A DNA stretch of 64,000 nucleotides, taken from NCBI RefSeq assembly GCF_025717515.1, contig NZ_JAJIRN010000002.1, positions 248,001 to 312,000 on the forward strand, in the 5' to 3' direction. The notes beneath the pieces were generated by a model. The model was not told where the DNA came from. It did not search any database and saw nothing but the letters and a program-made list of their open reading frames with translations. Of the stretch, positions 55,287 through 64,000 are shown one piece after another; the stretch's first letter is position 1, and each line of letters opens with the position of its first letter. This DNA comes from Roseateles oligotrophus (GTDB lineage Bacteria > Pseudomonadota > Gammaproteobacteria > Burkholderiales > Burkholderiaceae_C). The position numbers were made by a program, and so were the translations under genes.

Positions 55287-55985
55287 ATGATGCCAAAACC
55301 ATCCCCTAAGCGTTTGTTCACACTGAGCTTCTCGCTCGGTCTGAGCTTCCTTATGTGCGGCTGCAGCACGCTCTACAAAGAACCCCAGGTCGACCTGCAA
55401 CCGGGCCCGGTTGTGAACTTGCCGTCCTTGCCGCAGAACAGCCCCAGCAACGGCGCCATCTACCAGGCCGGCAACTACCGGCCGCTGTTTGAGGATCACC
55501 GCGCACGCATTGCCGGCGACACCTTGATCGTCCAGATCGTCGAGAAGATCAGCGCCAGCCAAAGTTCGACCAGCGCTTTGAACAAGAGCGGAACCATCAG
55601 CGCGGAGGTCACGGCCGCGCCCTTCATCAGCCCCAAAGCTTTTGCCCGCGCCTCGACCGCCGGCACCTCGGCCACCACCGCAGCCGGCAAGGGCAGCAAC
55701 GAGAACTCCAACAACTTCTCCGGCAGCATCACCGCAGTGGTCACGGCCGTGCTGCCCAACGGGCATCTATTGATCAGCGGCGAAAAGCAGATCGGCGTCA
55801 ACCATAACGTTGATGTTCTGCGTTTTTCGGGCCAGGTTGACCCCCACATGATTACCCAGGGCAACATCATTCCCTCGGCCTCGGTCGCGAACGTGCGGAT
55901 CGAACAAAAGGGTCGTGGATCGATCTCCGATGCCCATGGAATTGGCTGGTTCTCACGCTTCTTTTTGAACCTTTCGCCGATTTAA
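55287..55985 (+). CDS. flgH: Flagellar L-ring lipoprotein FlgH
   Basis: A 232-residue outer-membrane lipoprotein. The signal peptide ends at a lipobox read as LMCG-C, then STLYKEPQVD. The core has FEDHRARIAGDTLIVQIVEKISASQ and NHNVDVLRFSGQVDP. It forms the L-ring bushing. The ATG at 55287 follows GAGG. Confidence 0.94.
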   Translation: MMPKPSPKRLFTLSFSLGLSFLMCGCSTLYKEPQVDLQPGPVVNLPSLPQNSPSNGAIYQAGNYRPLFEDHRARIAGDTLIVQIVEKISASQSSTSALNKSGTISAEVTAAPFISPKAFARASTAGTSATTAAGKGSNENSNNFSGSITAVVTAVLPNGHLLISGEKQIGVNHNVDVLRFSGQVDPHMITQGNIIPSASVANVRIEQKGRGSISDAHGIGWFSRFFLNLSPI

Positions 55986-56028
55986 GTTTGCGCAGAATCG
56001 GTCGTAGAAGTCCCCCTTCACGACCATC

Positions 56029-57171
56029 ATGCAAACCTCCTCAAAAACCACCTTCCGCAGCTCGATCAGCCAGCTCCTCCCGGCCCTGCTGCTGCTCAGC
56101 GCCCTGCTTTGGTGGCCACATGCAGCCGAGGCGGCCCGCATCAAGGAGGTCGCCTCCGTCCAGGGAGTTCGCAGCAATGCCTTGACCGGCTATGGACTGG
56201 TGGTGGGTCTGGACGGCACCGGTGACCAAACCACCCAAGCGCCCTACACCGGACAAAGCCTGTCCGCGATGCTGCAACAGTTTGGCGTGACCCTGCCGCC
56301 GGGCGTCACGATTCAGCCCAAGAATGTTGCCGCCGTCATGGTGACCGCCCAATTGCCCGCCTTCGCACAGCCCGGTCAACAGATCGACATCACCGTTGCC
56401 TCGATCGGCAACTCCAAGAGCCTGCGCGGTGGCACCTTGATCTCCACCCCTCTGCGCGGCGCGGACGGTCAGGTCTACGCGATGGCGCAGGGCAATTTGA
56501 TCATCGCCGGTGCCGGCGCCGCTGCGGGCGGATCCAAGGTCACGATCAATCATCTCAGCGCCGGCCGGATACCGTCGGGCGCCTTGGTCGAACGCAGTGT
56601 GGCCACAGCACTCCAAACAGGCGATTTCATTCAGCTCGATTTGAATTCGATCGACTTCACCACCGCTCGCGCGGTGGCCAGAGCCATCAACAAGGCCAAA
56701 GGGGCCGGCGTCGCGCAGGCGGTGGACGGCCGAGTGGTGCGTGTGCGCGCCCCCATGGACCCCGACGAACGCGTCAACTTCATGGCCGATATGGAGAACC
56801 TGACGCTGGAACTCTCCGAACCCGCGGCCCGCATCATCATCAATGCGCGCACCGGCTCGGTGGTGATCAATCAAGCCGTTACTTTGGCGGCTTGTGCGGT
56901 GGCGCATGGCAGCTTGTCGGTGACGATCAGCTCGACCCCCGTGATCAGTCAACCCAATGCACTCTCCGGCGGCCAGACCGTGGTCGCCGAGAAGACCGAT
57001 ATCGCGATCAAACAGGAACCCGGCGCCCTGATCCAATTGCCGGCCGGAGCCAAGCTGGCCGATGTGGTGAAGGCGCTCAACTCGTTGGGCGCCACACCGC
57101 AAGACCTGCTGGCGATTCTGCAAGCGATGAAGAGCTCGGGCGCCTTGAATGCCGAGTTGGAGGTGATTTGA
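56029..57171 (+). CDS. flgI: Flagellar P-ring protein FlgI
   Basis: A 380-residue periplasmic ring protein. The signal ends near HAAEA-ARIKEVASVQGVRSNALTGYGLVVGLDGTGD, and LPAGAKLADVVKALNSLGATPQDLLAILQAMKSSGAL forms its end. It assembles around the rod with FlgA. Confidence 0.97.
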   Translation: MQTSSKTTFRSSISQLLPALLLLSALLWWPHAAEAARIKEVASVQGVRSNALTGYGLVVGLDGTGDQTTQAPYTGQSLSAMLQQFGVTLPPGVTIQPKNVAAVMVTAQLPAFAQPGQQIDITVASIGNSKSLRGGTLISTPLRGADGQVYAMAQGNLIIAGAGAAAGGSKVTINHLSAGRIPSGALVERSVATALQTGDFIQLDLNSIDFTTARAVARAINKAKGAGVAQAVDGRVVRVRAPMDPDERVNFMADMENLTLELSEPAARIIINARTGSVVINQAVTLAACAVAHGSLSVTISSTPVISQPNALSGGQTVVAEKTDIAIKQEPGALIQLPAGAKLADVVKALNSLGATPQDLLAILQAMKSSGALNAELEVI

Positions 57172-57172
57172 A

Positions 57173-58027
57173 ATGGCCCTGTCTCCCACCACACTCAACT
57201 CGGGCGGCAACGACTTCCGCTCGATCGAATCGCTGCGCGGATCGGCGGCCCGCGACCCCAAGTCAAGCATCCGTGAAACCGCCAAGCAATTCGAATCACT
57301 CTTCATGCAAGAGGTCATGAAGAGCATGCGTGCCTCGACCATGTCCACAGGCATGATGGACAACTCGGCCACCCAGCTGGGTACCGAGATGCTGGACACC
57401 CAGTTCGCCGGCAAGATGACAGGCCTGCCCGGCGGCTTGTCGGGCGCGATCGAACGCCATTTGCAGCGCCAAATGGGCATCAGTGAAAAGCCCGGCGAGA
57501 AAGCCGCGCTGCAGCCATTGCCTGCGATGGCAAAAAAGGGCATCGCGCCCCATGTCCAGAGCTTCATTCAAAAGCATGACAACGCCGCCCGTGCCGCCGA
57601 GACACAGACCGGCATCCCGGCCAGCTTCATGTTGGCGCAGGCCGCGCATGAGTCGGGTTGGGGCAAGCGCGAGATCACCGGGGCGGACGGCACCCCCTCC
57701 TTCAACGTCTTCGGCATCAAAGCGACATCAAGCTGGACCGGTCGGGTGACCGAGGTACAAACCACCGAGTTCATCGACGGCAAGCCGCAAAAAGTGATGG
57801 CCAAATTCCGTGCCTACGCAAGCTACGAAGAGGGCTTCAAAGACTATGCCAAGCTGATTGGCTCGAACGAGCGCTACAGCAAGGTGTTGGCCCAAGCGCA
57901 GAGCGGCGGCGCCGAGGGCTTTGCGCGCGGCCTGCAAAAGGCCGGCTACGCAACCGACCCCGAATACGCGCAAAAGCTCGCCCGCGTGATCAACACCACC
58001 GTGCGTGTGCAACGCGCGCTGGCGTGA
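57173..58027 (+). CDS. flgJ: Flagellar muramidase/rod cap FlgJ
   Basis: A 284-residue two-domain protein. The N-terminal rod-scaffold part (about 1-100) has KQFESLFMQEVMKSMRAST. The C-terminal glucosaminidase domain (about 125-280) has AAHESGWGKRE with the catalytic Glu and FNVFGIKATSSWTG. It opens the peptidoglycan for the rod. It starts one base after the flgI stop codon. Confidence 0.95.
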   Translation: MALSPTTLNSGGNDFRSIESLRGSAARDPKSSIRETAKQFESLFMQEVMKSMRASTMSTGMMDNSATQLGTEMLDTQFAGKMTGLPGGLSGAIERHLQRQMGISEKPGEKAALQPLPAMAKKGIAPHVQSFIQKHDNAARAAETQTGIPASFMLAQAAHESGWGKREITGADGTPSFNVFGIKATSSWTGRVTEVQTTEFIDGKPQKVMAKFRAYASYEEGFKDYAKLIGSNERYSKVLAQAQSGGAEGFARGLQKAGYATDPEYAQKLARVINTTVRVQRALA

Positions 58028-58052
58028 GAGCCAGAGCTGAGGAGCACTGAGC

Positions 58053-60050
58053 ATGGGATCGCTGCTTTCGATCGGCATCCGCGCGATGATGGCCAACCAG
58101 GCCGCCATTCAAACGGTGGGTCAGAACATTGCCAATGCCAACACACCGGGCTATTCACGCCAATCGGTGGTCTTGACCACGCCTAACGGCCAATTCAGCG
58201 GTGGCGGGTTTTTCGGCCGCGGCGTCAATATCCAAACGGTGGAACGGGCTCACAACGAGTTCTTGACCAGTCGGGCCGTGAACTCGAAAGCGCTTGCCCA
58301 TATGGACTCCACCCGCATGGACAAAATGTCCCAGCTGGAAAAAGTTTTCCCCCCGGGCGAGACCGGCATTGGCGCCTCCGCAGGGCAATTCCTGAGCGCG
58401 ATGGTCGACGTCACCAGTCGGCCGTCCGACCCATCGGCGCGGCAGGTTGTGATGGGCAAGGCCACCGAGTTGGCGTCCCGCTTCTCCAGCGCCGGCCAAC
58501 AACTGAGCGAACTGCAAGCCGGTGTCGTCAGCGATATGCGCACCAATGTGGATGTCGTGAATCAGTTGGCCGAGCAAATTGCCATGGCCAATCGGGAAAT
58601 ATCCGGCGCGATCGGAACCGGCCACACGCCCAATGACCTGCTGGACAAACGCGAGCAGTTGATCTCCAAGCTCAGCGAATTCGTCCAGGTTTCGACGCTG
58701 GCGGCGAACGATGGCTCCGTCGGGGTCTTTATTGGTGGAGGCCAAAATCTGGTGCTGGGCGCCAACGCGGAGACTCTGTCCGTCACGGTTGACCCTTATG
58801 ACGACAAACGCGGCACGCTGAGTATTGGCGGCGCCGTCAACGGTCGCACGCTGGACGACAGCGTGATGACCGGCGGATCATTGACCGCATTGCTGAGATT
58901 TCAGAACAAGGACTTGCAGGACGCTCGCAATCTGATGGGCCAAATGGCTGCGGCGCTGTCGAACCGAGTCAACAGCCAGCAAGCACTCGGCCTGGACCTC
59001 TCGGTGCCCGCAGGCAAGGGTGTCCCATTGTTTGCCGTTGGCGCGGCACGCAGCCTGCCTGCGGCCACCAATGGGCGCGATGCCACGGGGCGTTTTTTGA
59101 CCGACATCAAACTCACCATCACCAATGCCAACCAGTTGCAGGCCAGTGCTTACAAGCTGCAAGCCGACCCATCCGGTGTAGCCGGGGGTTACCAACTGAC
59201 CCGCTTGAGCGATGGCGACCAGCGCATTGTCTTTGACGGGGACACCGTCGATGGCTTCAAATTCGATTTCACCGCGGGCCCTCCGGGCAATGGCGACAGC
59301 TTCATCCTTGAGCCGGTCGGGCAAGCCGCGCTTGATATGCGCAGGGTGCTGGATCAGACCTCCGGCATCGCCGCCGCGTCCCCGTTGACCGCCTCCACCA
59401 TTATCGACAACAAGGGTTCGACCACGGTCAACTCGATGTATGCCGTCAACGACAAGTTGGACAAGACGCTGGCCCCGATGACCATCACCTTCGGCGACCC
59501 CGACCCGGTCGACCCCGCCAAACTGCAATACACGCTGACTCTGGCCGATGGATCGGTGCTGAACGGCACTTGGTCGGCCGGCCAGCGTATCGGCAATGAA
59601 CCCAATGCGGTGCCGCCCATAGACCTTGGCTTCGAGCTGAGTCTGAACGGTGTGCCCCGAAAAGACGACACGATTTCGATCGAGGTCACCAAATACCCCG
59701 CCACCAACAATGGCAATGCCAAGGCATTTTTGAACATTCAAGGCGAGAAGTTCATCGGCCAACGGCTCCAACCGGACGGCAGCCTGGCGGTCGGATCGAC
59801 GATCAATGAGTCCTACGCTTCTTCAATGAGCGAGATCGGTTCGCGCGTGCAAGGCGCTACCTACCTGTCCGGCGTATCGGTCAGCGTGGCGGCCGATGCC
59901 GAGGCCAGCCGGGCCGGCCAAGCCGGCGTCAATATCGATGAAGAGGCCTCGCGCCTGATGCAGTACCAGCAGGGCTATCAAGCGGCTGCAAAAGTGCTGC
60001 AGGCGGCCCAATCCATTTTTGATGAGCTGATGCGGATCGCAGCCCGCTAA
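58053..60050 (+). CDS. flgK: Hook-filament junction protein FlgK (HAP1)
   Basis: A 665-residue HAP1. AIQTVGQNIANANTPGYSRQSVVL is the N-terminal D0 helix, and INIDEEASRLMQYQQGYQAAAKVLQAAQSIFDEL is the C-terminal helix. The middle region (about 330-560) is longer than in enteric homologues (roughly 550 residues), so a larger D2/D3 domain is present. Confidence 0.95.
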   Translation: MGSLLSIGIRAMMANQAAIQTVGQNIANANTPGYSRQSVVLTTPNGQFSGGGFFGRGVNIQTVERAHNEFLTSRAVNSKALAHMDSTRMDKMSQLEKVFPPGETGIGASAGQFLSAMVDVTSRPSDPSARQVVMGKATELASRFSSAGQQLSELQAGVVSDMRTNVDVVNQLAEQIAMANREISGAIGTGHTPNDLLDKREQLISKLSEFVQVSTLAANDGSVGVFIGGGQNLVLGANAETLSVTVDPYDDKRGTLSIGGAVNGRTLDDSVMTGGSLTALLRFQNKDLQDARNLMGQMAAALSNRVNSQQALGLDLSVPAGKGVPLFAVGAARSLPAATNGRDATGRFLTDIKLTITNANQLQASAYKLQADPSGVAGGYQLTRLSDGDQRIVFDGDTVDGFKFDFTAGPPGNGDSFILEPVGQAALDMRRVLDQTSGIAAASPLTASTIIDNKGSTTVNSMYAVNDKLDKTLAPMTITFGDPDPVDPAKLQYTLTLADGSVLNGTWSAGQRIGNEPNAVPPIDLGFELSLNGVPRKDDTISIEVTKYPATNNGNAKAFLNIQGEKFIGQRLQPDGSLAVGSTINESYASSMSEIGSRVQGATYLSGVSVSVAADAEASRAGQAGVNIDEEASRLMQYQQGYQAAAKVLQAAQSIFDELMRIAAR

Positions 60051-60077
60051 ATCAGATCAGCCAAGGAGCTTTTAATC

Positions 60078-61289
60078 ATGCGCTTGTCCACCGCCAATAT
60101 TTTCGACACCAGTATCGCCACCCTGCAGCGCCGCCAGCAGCAAATGCAGAACTCCCAAGTTCAGCTGACTTCGGGCAAAAAAATCGCCCTGGCCAGCGAC
60201 GATCCGACCGGCGCTGCGCGTGCCGAACGAGCGATGGCGACCATCAGCCGGGTGGATGCCAATCAGCGCGCTTTGGAAGCCAGTCGCAACGGCACAAACT
60301 TGGGTGAAGCGGCACTGGGCGACGCCAATGAGCTGCTGCAACAAATGCGCGAAACCATGGTTTCGGCAGGCAATGCCAGCTATAGCGACTCCGAACGCGT
60401 AGGTTTGGCCAACAAGATTTCAGGACTGCGGGATCAATTGCTGGCGATTGCCAACCGCGGCGATGGCGCCGGGGGCTTTCTGTTCTCGGGCCAGGGCTCC
60501 AGCGACCCGCCCTTTCTCGACCAGGCCGGCGGCGTGCGCTTCAACGGCATCTCCGGCAGCATCCAGACCGGCAATATCGACAGCTTTCCCTTGACCGTCG
60601 ATGGCCGAATGGCTTTTGAGCAAGCGCGCAGCGGCAACGGCACCTTTGAGACCATCCCGAAGCCAAACCAATTCACGGGCGGGCCGCCCAAGGGCTGGAT
60701 CGACGCCGGTCGAGTTGCCGACCCGGCCCTGCTGACCGGTCACAGCTACCAGATCAACATCAGCGGCAGCGCGCCTGCTACGACCTATGACGTGATCGAC
60801 CTCAATTCGGGCGGCTCGGTTCAATCAGGCCCCTACCTCACCGGCAAGGCCATCACCTTCGACGGCATGGCGGTGACGCTGACCGGCGCCTTGGCCGACG
60901 GCGATCAATTTGACTTGACGCCTTCGACCAACTCACTGAAGCTCTTTGACGTGCTTGACCGCACGGTGGCCGAATTGCGCATGCCCTTGCGTGCCGGTGC
61001 CGAAATTACCCAATCCAACTCCGGCCGGGTGCGTGACATCGATGCGGTAATGGTCAACTTGCAAAACGTTCGCAGCCAACTGGGCGAGCGGCTGAATAAT
61101 CTGGACGGCACCGAGGGACGTATGGCGGCCTTGAAGCAGTACAACCAAGCCGAGCGCTCGGCCGCCGAGGATCTCGATATGGTGCAAGGCATCTCCGATT
61201 TTCAAAACCAGCAAAATGGCTATGACACTGCCTTGAAGACCTATGCCATGGTGCAACGCATGTCGCTCTTCCAATACATTAACTCCTGA
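60078..61289 (+). CDS. flgL: Hook-filament junction protein FlgL (HAP3)
   Basis: A 403-residue HAP3 with ATLQRRQQQMQNSQVQLTSGKKI and LDMVQGISDFQNQQNGYDTALKTYAMVQRMSLFQYI, the D0/D1 helical ends. It joins hook and filament with FlgK. The length is above the enteric average (about 320) because of a larger central domain. Confidence 0.94.
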   Translation: MRLSTANIFDTSIATLQRRQQQMQNSQVQLTSGKKIALASDDPTGAARAERAMATISRVDANQRALEASRNGTNLGEAALGDANELLQQMRETMVSAGNASYSDSERVGLANKISGLRDQLLAIANRGDGAGGFLFSGQGSSDPPFLDQAGGVRFNGISGSIQTGNIDSFPLTVDGRMAFEQARSGNGTFETIPKPNQFTGGPPKGWIDAGRVADPALLTGHSYQINISGSAPATTYDVIDLNSGGSVQSGPYLTGKAITFDGMAVTLTGALADGDQFDLTPSTNSLKLFDVLDRTVAELRMPLRAGAEITQSNSGRVRDIDAVMVNLQNVRSQLGERLNNLDGTEGRMAALKQYNQAERSAAEDLDMVQGISDFQNQQNGYDTALKTYAMVQRMSLFQYINS

Positions 61290-61336
61290 CTCCTGGTCGC
61301 GCTTCTCCATCCGAACCACCCGACCCGCCAAACTCA

Positions 61337-62515
61337 ATGAACCATCAGATTCTGGGCGCTGTTGCGCTGGGTTACACCCCCTTGATTGACCAACACCGCA
61401 TGGTCACGGCGACCCGCCTGACCGTGATTCCGCTGCGCCCCGATGCCAAGCTGGAGGCCACCGAACTGTTGGCTGCCGTGGCCGAGGTTTGGCCCGCCGG
61501 CGGCGGCACGGTGATCCTCAATGTCTTGAGTGAAGACTTGCTGGAGGGCCTGTTGCGGACCGAGCCCTCGGCCAACTTGATGATCGAGGTGCCGGCGTTT
61601 ATGGCCGCAGACGCTTCGCGCAGCGAACTCTTGCTGGCGCTGAAAAAACGCGCCACGCCCTTGCTGCTGAAGGGCTTGCCGAGTGCGGCCTTGGCGGCCG
61701 ACATCAAGGCCTGCTTCAAGTACGTGGTGCTCGACTTGGACGACGAGAGTCGCGGCGGCGCCGACACCGGTTTGCCCAAGCTGCAATCGGGTCTGCGCAG
61801 CGCGGCCGACATCGACGCCAGTTTCAAGCGCGGCGCCACCGGGGTGATTGGCTGGCCCATGCAAGGTGTTTACGAGGCACCGGCGGTACCCGGCAAGACC
61901 GAGGTGCAGGCTGATTTGCAGGTCATTGTTGAATTGATGTCGCGCATCGACCAAGGCGAAGACGTCGAACGACTGGAGCAAACACTCAAGCGCGACCCCA
62001 GCCTGGCGTTCAAATTATTGCGTTATCTGAACTCGGCCGCGTTCGGCTTGCCGGTCGAAGTTGCCTCGTTCCGCCACGCCATCATGTTGCTCGGTTATGC
62101 CCGAATGAAGCGCTGGCTGGCCCTGCTGCTGACGACGGCCAGCAAGGACCACAGCATGCGCCCGATCATGTTTGCGGCCTTGCGCCGGGGCCTGTTGATG
62201 GAAGAACTGGCCAAGGACACCAGCGACGCAGAGTCTCGCGACGAAATGTTCATCTGCGGCCTGTTTTCGCTGCTGGACCATATGCTGAAACAGCCGTTCA
62301 GCAAGCTGCTGCAATCAATTCCTATGCCCGAACGGGTGCGCCAAGCCTTGGTCGATGAGACCGGGCCCTATCAGCCCTTTTTGGAGTTGGTGCGCGCGGT
62401 TGAGCATTCCTCGGTGTATGACTACCGCAGCGCCGCCGAACAGCTGATGCTGGGGGCGGAAGAAATCAATATGTGCGTACTGCGCGCCCTGAGCAAGGCA
62501 GCGCAACTGGAGTGA
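61337..62515 (+). CDS. YuxH-type EAL/HDOD signalling protein
   Basis: A 392-residue protein. The N-terminal part is a reduced EAL-like fold (about 1-195) without the ExLxR motif: LMIEVPAFMA occupies that place. An HDOD domain follows (about 200-390): AQADLQVIVELMSRIDQG is its start, and RDPSLAFKLLRYLNSAAFGLP and HAIMLLGYARMKRWLALLL follow. Such proteins bind but probably do not hydrolyse c-di-GMP. It is placed directly after flgL, which suggests a link to motility. Confidence 0.85.
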   Translation: MNHQILGAVALGYTPLIDQHRMVTATRLTVIPLRPDAKLEATELLAAVAEVWPAGGGTVILNVLSEDLLEGLLRTEPSANLMIEVPAFMAADASRSELLLALKKRATPLLLKGLPSAALAADIKACFKYVVLDLDDESRGGADTGLPKLQSGLRSAADIDASFKRGATGVIGWPMQGVYEAPAVPGKTEVQADLQVIVELMSRIDQGEDVERLEQTLKRDPSLAFKLLRYLNSAAFGLPVEVASFRHAIMLLGYARMKRWLALLLTTASKDHSMRPIMFAALRRGLLMEELAKDTSDAESRDEMFICGLFSLLDHMLKQPFSKLLQSIPMPERVRQALVDETGPYQPFLELVRAVEHSSVYDYRSAAEQLMLGAEEINMCVLRALSKAAQLE

Positions 62516-62553
62516 ACACACCCAAGCTCGGCTGGCCCGTAAACTCGGAGCCA

Positions 62554-64000
62554 ATGTCAGAACAGCTTTCACTCCTGCCCCAAGACTTGGCCGCCCTGCG
62601 CGGCCTGTTTGGTTTGATCAACGACCCCTTGATGTTGTTGGGCGAGTCACTTGAACTGCTGGAGGCCAACCCTAGCGCCTTGGGGCTACTGGAACAGGCG
62701 CCAGGCCAGGGCTCGGCCAAGGGTCTGCACGGTTTACAAACCAGCCACGGAGGGCGCTTGGGCGACTGGCTGCGCCTGGCAAGCCGGGCCTTGATTGACG
62801 GCCGGCGCGGCCCGCCGGCCCCCAGCATCAAACTCGGCAGCGGCCAACGCGCCCTACTGACCTTGGTGGCCTTGCCGCCCCAGGATCAAACCGATCTGGC
62901 GCGCTGGCTGCTGCATGCAAAAGCAGAAGACAAACCACGCGCCAAGATCGCGGCCAGCCTGACAGCTCCGACCGCAGTGCCGGCCGCAGCGCTGGAGCAG
63001 TCATCCAGTGCCGCACTGCAACAGGCCTGCAGTAGTGAAGTTAGCGCGCGCGAACACGCCGAGTTGGCGCAATGGTTCAAGCTATGCCCCTTGCCCATGG
63101 TCTTGTTCGACGCCCAAGGTTTGTTATTGAAGAGCAACGCGGCCTTTGCGGCCCTTTGCCTGCAATTGCCGTCCACCTTGCATGAAGCCGAGCCGGGCTT
63201 GCAACAACTGCTGGCTTGGCACAGCGGACGCTTGACGGATGAATTGCAGGCGCTGACCGAACCCGAGGCCTCGCTGCTCACGCAGGCCAGTTTGCTCGGG
63301 GGCAATGGGCGCACGCATTGGATGCAAGGTCGGCTGCAAGCCTTCAGCGGAAGCAATAGCAGCACCCAGAGCAAGCTGCCCAGGCGCTTTCTTGCGGTAT
63401 TGGAAGATCGCACCTTCGAGCAAGAACGAGACCTTGCACATCAGCAACTCGATGCCTTGATGGATACCGCCGGGGTTGGCCTCGCCACGTTTCAGCAAGA
63501 CGCCGGCTGGCTGCGCCCACGCGCATCCCGATCCAGCGCCAGCGTGGGCAACGCCACACGTAATCCTTTGGCCAGCTTGCAAGGGATTGGCCGCGACATC
63601 GTCGAAGCGGCCTCCTTGCCCGAGTTTGAGCGCCTGCAAAAGGCGCTGAAAAAAGGCGACCGAATCGAGGTCAGATACGCGGTGCGCCACCCCGAACTGG
63701 GTCGGCGCTGGTTGCTCACCCGGGTTGAACCGGGGCAGCTCAAGTCCGGCCAACGCACCACCTCGGTGGTCACCCTGGATGTAACGGCACAGGCGCAGGC
63801 CGAGGACCGCAGTGAACAGCTGCTGCACGAGCTCACCACCATCATGGACAGCGCCAGCCTGGGCCTAGCCTATCTGCGCGGCGATCAACTGCTGCGCTGC
63901 AACCGCGGCTTCGAACAGATGCTGGGGCTGACCGACCCACAATCAGCCGGCACGGCCGTCAGCAGCTTGTTCGCTGCGCTGCCGGAGCTTGCCGGCCAGG
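62554..64000 (+). CDS. PAS-domain signalling protein (partial)
   Basis: A reading frame open from ATG 62554 to the window edge, at least 482 residues. PAS-like folds are visible: FGLINDPLMLLGESLELLEANPSAL (about 15-40), KLCPLPMVLFDAQGLLLKSNAAFAAL (about 170-195), and a third near the end (TTIMDSASLGLAYLRGDQLLRCNRGFEQML). The output domain lies outside the window; it could be GGDEF/EAL or a kinase. It starts 38 bases after the HDOD gene. No signal peptide is present. Confidence 0.8.
   Translation, partial: MSEQLSLLPQDLAALRGLFGLINDPLMLLGESLELLEANPSALGLLEQAPGQGSAKGLHGLQTSHGGRLGDWLRLASRALIDGRRGPPAPSIKLGSGQRALLTLVALPPQDQTDLARWLLHAKAEDKPRAKIAASLTAPTAVPAAALEQSSSAALQQACSSEVSAREHAELAQWFKLCPLPMVLFDAQGLLLKSNAAFAALCLQLPSTLHEAEPGLQQLLAWHSGRLTDELQALTEPEASLLTQASLLGGNGRTHWMQGRLQAFSGSNSSTQSKLPRRFLAVLEDRTFEQERDLAHQQLDALMDTAGVGLATFQQDAGWLRPRASRSSASVGNATRNPLASLQGIGRDIVEAASLPEFERLQKALKKGDRIEVRYAVRHPELGRRWLLTRVEPGQLKSGQRTTSVVTLDVTAQAQAEDRSEQLLHELTTIMDSASLGLAYLRGDQLLRCNRGFEQMLGLTDPQSAGTAVSSLFAALPELAGQ

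Overview
The window is a high-GC chromosome segment from a flagellated betaproteobacterium, most likely Burkholderiales of the Roseateles/Rubrivivax/Paucibacter kind. The evidence is gene content: betaproteobacterial small families (DUF3460, DUF1841, VF530), minCDE, an rng-maf-rlmH-rsfS-nadD-hemF-purD-yebC cluster, and one flgBCDEFGHIJKL operon with divergent flgA-flgM-flgN.

Layout. 1-1.8 kb: the tail of a membrane-anchored protein, a membrane-tethered hypothetical, and a transposase scrap. 1.8-9.3 kb: a compact 7.5 kb integrative element in the 3' half of tRNA-Lys(CTT). It carries a tyrosine integrase, an AlpA-type regulator, a five-gene ATGA-coupled chain centred on a TOPRIM/DUF3987 primase-helicase, and a zinc-ribbon protein. 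No capsid, packaging, conjugation or defence gene was recognised. 105-bp att repeats, 11-bp iterons at both ends and two operator-like palindromes frame it. This is the most satellite-like, least described part of the window. 9.3-20.4 kb: two tRNA-Lys genes, tcdA, tolB-pal-cpoB, then the housekeeping cluster. 20.6-34.6 kb: a HerA-like ATPase, a LytS/LytTR two-component pair, glnS, dbpA, a sensor kinase, and an overlapping operon of peptidases, dusC and a SUI1-type factor. 34.6-37.2 kb: a three-gene signalling operon (CheX-like protein, receiver fused to an unassigned domain, membrane-anchored coiled-coil protein). 37.5-41.2 kb: an acyltransferase, VF530, minCDE, and a 647-bp gene-poor region with a cluster of DnaA-box-like 9-mers. 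41.4-48.7 kb: metG, a SulP transporter, scpA, a NarL-type regulator, a MaoC/ParA overlap and DUF1841. 48.8-64 kb: flagellar rod, hook and P/L-ring genes, the anti-sigma factor with a sigma28-type promoter, then an EAL/HDOD protein and the start of a PAS-domain protein.

How the genes work together. The flagellar block would build rod, hook, rings and hook-filament junction, with FlgM holding FliA until hook completion. tcdA acts on t6A of ANN-decoding tRNAs, which include the two neighbouring tRNA-Lys. The mobile element probably excises by Int plus AlpA and replicates with its own primase, and would need a helper for any particle formation. That dependence is inference.
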